Assembly: GCA_037189585.1 (NCBI GenBank)
Contig: JBBCJA010000001.1
Span: 186,001-250,000 of the forward strand
Length of the DNA: 64,000 nt
Reading direction: 5' to 3'
DNA from: JAEXNA01 sp037189585
GTDB lineage: Bacteria > Vulcanimicrobiota > Xenobia > Xenobiales > JADMJV01
How positions within the stretch are numbered: position 1 is the first letter of the stretch; each line of letters opens with the position of its first letter. Below, piece by piece: positions 30,003 through 37,500 of the stretch. Made by a program: the position numbers and the translations under genes. The notes under the pieces were generated by a model. The model saw only the letters and a program-made list of their open reading frames with translations. It was not told the DNA's origin and did no database searches.

Positions 30003-31186
30003 GAGGACATCGCTCGCTCGACCCCGACTTCCAGGCAGCGTTCAACAATGGCGTCGAACTCTTTGAGGAAACGCTCCTTGGTCAGCTTTTCGCGGCAAGC
30101 CAACTGGTCGGCGAGCAGTTGAGTCTCCAGGGCTTGATCGCTGAGAACCTTATGCCATTTTTCGGCGCCTTCTCCCGGCGTGTCGTAGCGCAGCCGCGGG
30201 TCGGTGACGATCTCCACCTGGCCGCCGTCATTGGGGACCATGGTCAAGCATCCACCCAAAAGAAGCTCGGCCACGGCCATTCCGTAGTGCTCGTCCCGCA
30301 TACCATGCAGGCCGTAGCGGTGAGTCTTCATCAGCTCCAGCATGTCTTCGCGGGAAAAGTCCGTGATCAGGCGCACCCAGTCTCCCTCCTGGGCGATGCG
30401 GCGACGAATGGTCTCCTCATAGACCCGGCAGTCCCGCGACCCGGCCAGGGTCAGTCCGACGTCGTGCCCGCGACGGCGTAGGGCGGCCACGATGTCGATC
30501 AGCTTCTCCCATTCTTTGCACGGCGCAACTCGTCCGATGGAGAGAAAACGGGCTTCGCGACGGGACCGGTCGTCGGTGACGATCTCGGCTAAGGCCGGAG
30601 GATAAAGCACGTGAAAGGGGTTGCCAGCATAAACCTGTTGAGTTTTGCGGCCGGTCCAATGGGAATTGACCAGCGTCAAGTTGCGCGGACGGTCTTTGAC
30701 ACGAAATCCGGAGACCTGACGGCAGAACCAGTTGTAGACTTTGAGCACGTAGCTCAAGAGTTTGCTCTCGTTCCAGTTAGGAGGAGCGTCGGGGCGAGGG
30801 TAGAGGTTCCAGGGGTAATGGATATACTCGATGCAGGGCCGCCCAAAGTCTTGCTCGTCAAAGGCCGAACATATCAAGTCGTAATTCCCCTGGGCATGCT
30901 GGCGGGCTCCTCGCATCATCAGATGAAGGCGCAGTAGGGCGGTGGGAATGGGAAGTCTCCCCAGAATATCCATAACCTGTGTGCCGTAGACAATGTTTTT
31001 GATCCCCAGGCCGTTCAGGTGGGTTCCATAGTAACGATCCGTCTCCTCGGCTTTGAACGGCGCCATGCTTAAAATGGTTACGTCAGCTCGTGGAGCCAGG
31101 GCCTCCAGCATCCAGGCGGCCACACCGTTTGCTCCACCAGGTGGTGAGATGGATGGTTGAACAAACAGCACTTTCGGTCGAGTCAT
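29999..31186 (-). CDS. Glycosyltransferase family 4-like protein (paralogue of the next gene downstream)
   Basis: 395 residues. FVQPSISPPGGANGVAAWML at the N-terminus, VNSHWTGRKTQQVY, FLSIGRVAPCKEWEKLIDIV, GLTLAGSRD, and DEHYGMAVAELLLGGCLTMV followed by PNDGGQVEIV. First gene of a two-gene minus-strand unit; the second gene (28809) is a paralogue, so tandem duplication followed by divergence is likely. A 118-nt gap separates it from the divergent small gene at 31305 and would hold both promoters, though no clear -35/-10 pair stands out. Confidence 0.86.
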   Translation of the reverse strand: MTRPKVLFVQPSISPPGGANGVAAWMLEALAPRADVTILSMAPFKAEETDRYYGTHLNGLGIKNIVYGTQVMDILGRLPIPTALLRLHLMMRGARQHAQGNYDLICSAFDEQDFGRPCIEYIHYPWNLYPRPDAPPNWNESKLLSYVLKVYNWFCRQVSGFRVKDRPRNLTLVNSHWTGRKTQQVYAGNPFHVLYPPALAEIVTDDRSRREARFLSIGRVAPCKEWEKLIDIVAALRRRGHDVGLTLAGSRDCRVYEETIRRRIAQEGDWVRLITDFSREDMLELMKTHRYGLHGMRDEHYGMAVAELLLGGCLTMVPNDGGQVEIVTDPRLRYDTPGEGAEKWHKVLSDQALETQLLADQLACREKLTKERFLKEFDAIVERCLEVGVERAMSS

Positions 31187-31304
31187 GCTCGAAGCGTTTG
31201 CAGGATCCCCTGGAGTTCCTTGCTTTTAACGTTTCTTTTCCAGTTCTGAGATCGTTGGACTGTACATTTCTTTCAAGCCAATCAAGCTAACAAGGAGAAA
31301 CCCC

Positions 31305-31565
31305 GTGAAATACCAGTTCCAGATCAATGAAATTCGCTTCAACTCCAACTCCGCCCAGGTGGAAGCCTACCGCCGGGCGCTCGAGATTCGGGAACTGGTG
31401 CTAGCTCAGGATGGCGTCTGTCCTCGTACCGCCAACCGTCGCAGGGAGACCTACAGTTGGGAAACTCCAATGACCAATGGCTGTCTCCAACTTGAGACCG
31501 TCACGGTTGACCTCGACGCCAATCGCGTCACTTACATCCGCTCGGAAGTCGCTCAAGCCTGTTAG
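31305..31565 (+). CDS. Small hypothetical protein
   Basis: 86 residues, no recognised family. GTG start with a good AAGGAG 7 nt before it supports real translation. The sequence opens MKYQFQINEIRFNSNSAQ and ends with a cysteine; a central RTANRRRETYSWET segment is basic and the last 25 residues alternate as beta strand (LQLETVTVDLDANRVTYI). Three cysteines in all. No signal peptide or membrane helix, so it is presumably cytosolic. Confidence 0.6.
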   Translation: MKYQFQINEIRFNSNSAQVEAYRRALEIRELVLAQDGVCPRTANRRRETYSWETPMTNGCLQLETVTVDLDANRVTYIRSEVAQAC

Positions 31566-31630
31566 CTGAGGCTCCCCTCCGGTCCCGAAGGTGTGACTCC
31601 TCCAGTCAGGCCAGAGGACATCCTCGACTC

Positions 31631-31648
31631 GGACCGGATGACCGGTCC
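31631..31648. repeat. Perfect short inverted repeat between two small genes
   Basis: GGACCGG (31631-31637), loop ATGA, CCGGTCC (31642-31648). It lies between the stop of the small gene at 31305 and the stop of the convergent Gly/Met-rich gene. No T-run follows on either strand, so it is not a standard terminator; it might act as a Rho-dependent or processing hairpin. Confidence 0.45.
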
Positions 31649-31690
31649 AGAGGGCCCTGCATCGTTGCAAGGCTGAGCCCTTGAACGGTA

Positions 31691-32203
31691 TTAGAGGATG
31701 CCGTTAGGGCCGGTCAAGAGAGTACGGATCTGCCGGAACGCCGCGGCTTGCGCCTTCTGAGCTTTCTTCCCCTTACCCTGGCCTTTTTTCAGAAGGGACT
31801 GCAGCTTCTTGACCTGCTTTCCGAACTGGGGAACCTTGGGAACCTGGGCGTTGTCGCCACCCATTCCCGGTAAGAATCCCCGCAGAGCTCCCATCATTCC
31901 GCCCATCATCGCTCCCATACCGGCCATACCGGCCATACCGTTGCCGAAGGGGTCTTGTCCGCCAAAGCCGCTCATCGGTACGAACCCTTGCATACCGTTG
32001 AAGCCGCCACCCTGCATCAGCTCGTTGGAGGGAGCGAATCCGCCCGGGCAAGGGCAGCCGCATCCACCACCGACCATCGGGCCTCCGAACGAGGGGCTCG
32101 AGGCCGGGGTGAAGGTGGAGAAGCCGCCGAAGGCCGCGAAGCCGCTGCTCTGCTGCGGTACGTATCCTGCGTTGGAATAAGGATTGATATTGATATTGAT
32201 CAT
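31691..32203 (-). CDS. Low-complexity Gly/Met-rich protein
   Basis: 170 residues, unrecognised. ATG 32203 starts MINININPYSNAGYVPQQSS; the reading frame continues upstream but without protein-like sequence. The middle is rich in Gly, Phe and Pro (FGGFSTFTPASSPSFGGPMV), has a CGCPCPGG cysteine cluster, then a GMAGMAGMGAMMGGMMG run reminiscent of glycine-zipper or methionine-rich metal-binding stretches. The C-terminal 45 residues are very basic (GKQVKKLQSLLKKGQGKGKK) and may bind nucleic acid or acidic polymers. No signal peptide is visible. Confidence 0.65.
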   Translation of the reverse strand: MINININPYSNAGYVPQQSSGFAAFGGFSTFTPASSPSFGGPMVGGGCGCPCPGGFAPSNELMQGGGFNGMQGFVPMSGFGGQDPFGNGMAGMAGMGAMMGGMMGALRGFLPGMGGDNAQVPKVPQFGKQVKKLQSLLKKGQGKGKKAQKAQAAAFRQIRTLLTGPNGIL

Positions 32204-32323
32204 CGGTGGAGCCGCCTTTCGGTGTCGCTTGATTTCCTCAACTATAGAAAGGGCGGCTAACCGAGGAGCGTCATGAGATGGGGAAATGTGAACAGAAGGT
32301 AAACGTCCGGACACGTTTGTGGT

Positions 32324-34588
32324 CTAATTCTTCACCACGCGTAAGGAGAGCCGAGTCTCGCGTCCCCCCGAGTCTCGCACTCGAATCTGATGGCTTCCCG
32401 GCTGGAGTTGCCACCAGGCATCGGGGCCCGTTGGCCCGGAAAGCTCGCGCTCGTCGACCCACCAACGGTAGGGGGGCTGTCCCCCCGCGGTGCGGAGGCG
32501 GACCCGCTGGTTGGCCGCGCGCAGATCGTGGTCGGGCAGAAAGACGTCCCCCTCGAGAGGATAGACGAAACGGAAATCCTGAGGTGAGTTTGAGACCTCC
32601 GCCGGTAGCGGTAACCCCTGGATGGTGGCCCATTCCCGATAGTGTGGGTCGAGGTGAAAGACCAGGCGATTCTTGGAGTCGAGACGACAGACGGAACATT
32701 CCTGCACAGCGCTCCCGGGCAGACCGGGCTCAACCCGGGTCTGGGGACAGTGGGCGTTAGCGGCCTGCCCGGAAAGCGAGCAGATACGGTTGGGGACAAG
32801 GTTTTCTAAAGCGAACTCTCCACCGTCCCCCAGGCTAAGCACAACATCGCGAAAGAGCGGTCCGGCACCGGCGATGCCGCTGACCGAGCGCATGGCCGAG
32901 CCATCGGAATTGCCGACCCAGACCCCCACGATGTGTCGCGGTGTATAGCCGACACACCAGTTGTCCCGGTAGCCTTTAGAAGTTCCGGTCTTGACCGCCA
33001 CAGGGAAAGGGAACTCCAGCACGTTCGGCGTGCCGAAAGAGGGAATGCGGGCCTGACGGTCGGCCAACACGTCGGTGACGAGATCTGCAACCTCGGGGGT
33101 CAAGGCCTGGTTCTCGTTGGGCGGAGCCTCCACGGCCAACATGCGGAGCGGCCCGTACCGCCCGTGGCGGGCCAGTGTTCGATAGGCAACAACCAGTTGC
33201 CACAGGCTGACCGAGCCGTCTCCCAGAGTGAGACCTAGACCGTAGTGCTCAGGAGCCTGGTCCAGGCTCTTCATACCGAGACTTCGCAGGAGGGTCAGAA
33301 GATTCTCCACCCCCACCATCTCCAGGGCCCGCACCGCCGGGACGTTGTAAGAGCTGCCGAGGGAGGTCCGAACCGAGACCGGTCCGTGGAATTTCCCGTC
33401 GTAATTCTCTGGGATGTAGCCTCGTTGATGAGAGTCGCGGAAAAGGGGGAGGTCGGGCAGGATGAAACCGGCCTGCCGGACCTGGCCCAGTAAGAGCGCG
33501 TAGGTGAAAGGTTTGAGGGTGGAGCCGGGCTGGCGTAAAGAGACGGCGGCGTTGTGCTGGCCGTCGTTTTGGCGATGAAAGCCGGCCGAGCCCGCCAGGG
33601 CCAACACCTGACCGGTCTCCACCTCGGCCACGATGACGGCGGCGTTATCCACTTGGTGAGCGGCCAACAGTCGCAGGTGGTTGCTCACCATCCCCTCCAC
33701 CGCTTGCTGAAGTGGTAGGTCCAGCGTGGTCGCCTGCGCTCCGCGCAGGCCCACGGTGCGCGGCAGGACTAGGTCGCAGAAGTGGGGAGCGAGGAAGGGT
33801 GGAGGCAGGTGAGAGAGAGCGAGCGGCTCTGTGCGCGCTCTCTCGGCCGCTGCCGCGGTGACCGTTCCCCCAGCATTCAGCCGTCGCAGCAGATCATCGG
33901 ACCAGGGTTTGAGCTCGGCCCGGCCTTCGGAGGTGAAGAGATCGAAGGTCGAGGGGGCCCGGAGCAACACGGCCAGATTCACAGATTCGGCTAGCGACAG
34001 AGCTCGCGCCGGTTTGTCGAAAAAGTAGCGAGCGGCCTCCTCGGCTCCGTAAACGCCAGGGGCGAAGGGGACCCGGTTGAGGTAGGCCTCCAGAATCTCG
34101 TCTTTGCTGGTGACGAGTTCCAGGCGGGTGGCCCAGTAGGCCTCGGCCAGTTTGGTTTTGAGGTCGCGCGGTCCGGGAGCGGTCTCCAGGGTCCTCAAGA
34201 GCTGTTGGGTCAAGGTGGAGGCGCCGGAGACGACCTGGCGGCGAAGAAGGTTACTCTTGACGGCGCGCGCGACGGCCAGCGGATCGACCCCTGGATGGTG
34301 GCGGAAACGGCGGTCCTCGGAAACCAGAACCGCCTCGATAAGCTCGGGAGCGATGTCGGAGAGAGGAACCCATGCGTCGGTTCCTTCCCGCTCCGATAGG
34401 AGCGCGCGAAGCGGTCGCCCGTCCCGGTCGGTCAGGCGTAAGGATAGGTTGGCCCGAAGGTTGCGATACCGCTCTGGGAGAGGCGGCACCAGATAGAGGA
34501 AGACGGCGAGAAGCCCGAAGGCGGCGAGCACGAGCGCGCGCCTACCGCGCGGCTTCACCAACCGCCGGGCCACCGGCCTTCTCGCCAT
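32324..34588 (-). CDS. pbpC: Penicillin-binding protein 1C
   Basis: Bifunctional peptidoglycan synthase, 754 residues. Basic N-terminus and one membrane anchor (LVLAAFGLLAVFLYLVPPLP). The GT51 transglycosylase domain has VLVSEDRRFRHHPGVDPLAV and GASTLTQQLLRTLE. The transpeptidase domain has the nucleophile RQPGSTLKPFTYAL (STLK), SSYN and AVKTGTSKGYRDNW (KTGT). The C-terminal 90 residues form the BiPBP_C beta-domain typical of PBP1C (FVYPLEGDVFLP, PYRWWVDERELSG). GTG 34597 is also in frame; ATG 34588 has AGGTGG 5 nt before it. It follows the alpha-2-macroglobulin gene after 11 nt, the conserved gene pair known from E. coli (yfhM-pbpC). Confidence 0.94.
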   Translation of the reverse strand: MARRPVARRLVKPRGRRALVLAAFGLLAVFLYLVPPLPERYRNLRANLSLRLTDRDGRPLRALLSEREGTDAWVPLSDIAPELIEAVLVSEDRRFRHHPGVDPLAVARAVKSNLLRRQVVSGASTLTQQLLRTLETAPGPRDLKTKLAEAYWATRLELVTSKDEILEAYLNRVPFAPGVYGAEEAARYFFDKPARALSLAESVNLAVLLRAPSTFDLFTSEGRAELKPWSDDLLRRLNAGGTVTAAAAERARTEPLALSHLPPPFLAPHFCDLVLPRTVGLRGAQATTLDLPLQQAVEGMVSNHLRLLAAHQVDNAAVIVAEVETGQVLALAGSAGFHRQNDGQHNAAVSLRQPGSTLKPFTYALLLGQVRQAGFILPDLPLFRDSHQRGYIPENYDGKFHGPVSVRTSLGSSYNVPAVRALEMVGVENLLTLLRSLGMKSLDQAPEHYGLGLTLGDGSVSLWQLVVAYRTLARHGRYGPLRMLAVEAPPNENQALTPEVADLVTDVLADRQARIPSFGTPNVLEFPFPVAVKTGTSKGYRDNWCVGYTPRHIVGVWVGNSDGSAMRSVSGIAGAGPLFRDVVLSLGDGGEFALENLVPNRICSLSGQAANAHCPQTRVEPGLPGSAVQECSVCRLDSKNRLVFHLDPHYREWATIQGLPLPAEVSNSPQDFRFVYPLEGDVFLPDHDLRAANQRVRLRTAGGQPPYRWWVDERELSGPTGPDAWWQLQPGSHQIRVRDSGGRETRLSLRVVKN

Positions 34589-34599
34589 CGGCTCCACCT

Positions 34600-37500
34600 T
34601 TATTTCACCGTCAAAGTTCCTGCCGCGGTGCGCCCGAAGACCTCCGGATGGTACATCTCCTCCACTTGAGTGGCCGGGTAGGCGTAGGTTCCGGGGGTCT
34701 GGGCCCGGACCAGGTATTCGTAGGTGTGCTCTCCGGGGGCCAAGGTGTCGGCGAAGAGCATGACCCGGTCCGAGTAGCTTTCAAAGCGGCAGAAGGTCTG
34801 CCAGCTTCGCTCGGGAGCACTGGCCTTCAGGAGAGCGGAGAGCTTGCTCGACTCGGTGGCGAAGTCGCTGTGGACGACCTCGAAACCGGCGGGGATGGGA
34901 TCTTCTAAAGCCACGAACCTCCGAGTGGCCGGCGCGATGACGGAGAGCTTGACTTTGTAGATCTCCCCACCCTTGAGCACTTGGACCGGACGATCTTCTA
35001 GGGTGGAGAAGGCCCGCATCACGGTCATCCCCTCATCGACGGCCGGGCTGGGCTGGCTGTCGAGATAGCTCGCCGCGATATTGTAGTAGAGGCGCCCCTC
35101 GCCTTTCTTGGCCAGCTCCAGCGTGTTCTGGCCCATCTTGAGGGCGAAGCTCTGAACCTGCTGGGCCAGCTTGGCGGAGGAGAACTCCGCGCTTTGAGGC
35201 TCGGCGCCACTGACCGTGGTGGTCACGCTAAACGTCGGCGTGGACTTACCTTCAAAGGCTTGAGCGTAGGCCCAGAGGGCGGAGAGCGCGGCCGCGTTGT
35301 TGGCCGTGCTGCCCCAGGTCCCGTCCTTGCCCCGAGCTTCCAGCAGCCAGGTCACCACTTTGTCGGCCACGGGAAGCTTCTCTCCACTATTTAAGAGCGC
35401 CGCCAGCACCACCCCGGTGTCGTGAGCGTCACTCGAGTAGAGCCAGGGAGCGGCGGCAGGCTCGACGTCGAAATGGGCGGTCGCGTTCTCGACCTTGAGA
35501 CTGTTGGCAAGCTCCTGGGTCAAGGTCTTGACGGCGGCCTTGTCGCCCAATCGGTGAGCGCTCTCCAGCAGGTAGGCTTTGCCGAGCGGAGCCATCTTGC
35601 CCCGTCGCTCCATCAGTCGATTCAGGTAAGGGCGACCTTGGAAGTCGTAGCGCGAGAGCGCCTCCAGCGCCGCCGCCTGGGTGGCGAACTTCTCCCCTTC
35701 GGAGTAGTCGAGGATGCTCTTTTGCGAGCCGTCCAGGTAGCTCTTGAGGTAACCTCGAGCCCCGGCAAGCCAGGTCCCCTTGATGGAGTAGCCTTGCTGG
35801 GAGGCTTGATGGGCCGTTCGCACGGCGAGGGCCGTCAGGTAGGGGCTCGCCTCGGTGGAGTCCGGCCAGACTTTCAGTCCGTGGCTGTTGCTGTCGACAT
35901 ACCCCTCGACTGTGTCCAGGTTGGACTGCACCGCGGCCTTGGCCTTTCCGTCGTGCCATCCGGTCAACCCGAATCGGCTGACCAGGTTGTCGGTGAAAAG
36001 AAGAGGAGCGACTCGGGAGAGGCGCTGCTCCAGGCAGCCGTGGGGATAGTCGACCAGCGCGTCGAGGCTTGCCTGCAAACCGCCCAGAACGGTGGGGGCC
36101 AGGCTGACCTCCACCTTGGCGCTACCTTCCAGGGCGCTTTTCGGGACCTCGATGGTCTCTTTGTGGCTTTTTTCGCTGGTCGCCCCGGAGCTCCCCAGGT
36201 GGACCCTCTGGACCGCTTGGGAGATCGGGATCTCGTAGGCCAGGGCGTCGCTCTCGGGCGTCATATCGCCCTTGAAGCGTAGCTTGGCTGTCCCCTCCTT
36301 GCTCGCCTTAAGCGCGAACAGGACCTCGCGCTCCTCTCCCGCCTTGACCACGATCTCCTTGGCAGCGAGATCGCCCCCCAGCCCCTCGGCCTCCAGGGCG
36401 ACCTTGAGGGTGGAATCCTTGTCGGTGCTGTTGACGGCCAGCACCCCGGCCTGGAAGTCGTCGCCGACGCGGGCGAAAGCGGGGGCGGAGCGCTTGAGGA
36501 TCAGAGGTTTCTTGACCACGATCTCACTCTCGGCCTTACCGCAACGGGTGTCCAAGGAGATGGCGGTGGCCATCAGGCGGAAAGTGGACAGGTTGTCCGG
36601 CAGGCGGAAGCGCACTTCGGCTTTTCCCTGGCTGTCGGTCCGCACTTCGGGCTGCCACAGCGCGGTGTAGCGGAAGTTCTCGCGGTAGTCGGAGCTATAT
36701 CCACCACCGCCTCCTTGCGACTCTCCCTTGCCACCGTAGCTGCGCTGGCCGATCACGTCCAGGCGACTTTCCGAGGTGCGAACCGACAGCGGCATGCTGG
36801 AATAAAAGGTGTCGAAGAAGTCGGGGGTCTGATAGTCGATCAGGTTCAGCACGCCCACGTCGGCCGCGGTCAACGACAGTTCGGCGCTGACCGGTTTTCC
36901 GGCCTGGTCGGTCACCTGAAGCTGAGCCGTCACCTCGTCGCCCGGTCCGTAGCTCTTCTCATTGGTGGTCAGGCTAACTTTGAGGCGCTGGCTGTCGGAG
37001 GCCACCGGCAGATCGACGTAGCCGATCTTGAAGGCCGGCTTCCCGGTGTCTTCCTCGGGATGGCCTCCCTCTTCGGCCACTCGGCCGCGCAGCAGCATGA
37101 CGGAGACGTAGAGGTTGGGAAGGTGCTCCTCGGTCAGGGGCACCTCGATGACCGGCGTACTCCCTTTGAGGGTGGTGGTGTAGCTGTGCAGGATGAGATC
37201 GCGCTCGTAGGTGACCAGGGCCGTGGCTTCCTTGAAGGGCGACTTGATCAGAATCTTGGCCGTCTCGCCGGGGGCGTACTTCGGCTTGTCGGCGACAAGC
37301 TCGATGCTGTCGCCGTCGACCCGCGCCCAGGGCACGACGTCGGCTCCCGAGGCGTAGAAGCTCGTTTCGCTGATGACGGTGTTACCCGCGCCGTCCTCGG
37401 AGGTGGCCCGCACGATGTGGTACCCCGCCTGGCCGGCGGTCAAGCTGACCTCCTTGGGCTCCCCGGCGGAAGTCACGTCCTGACTGGAAACGGGCTTGTC

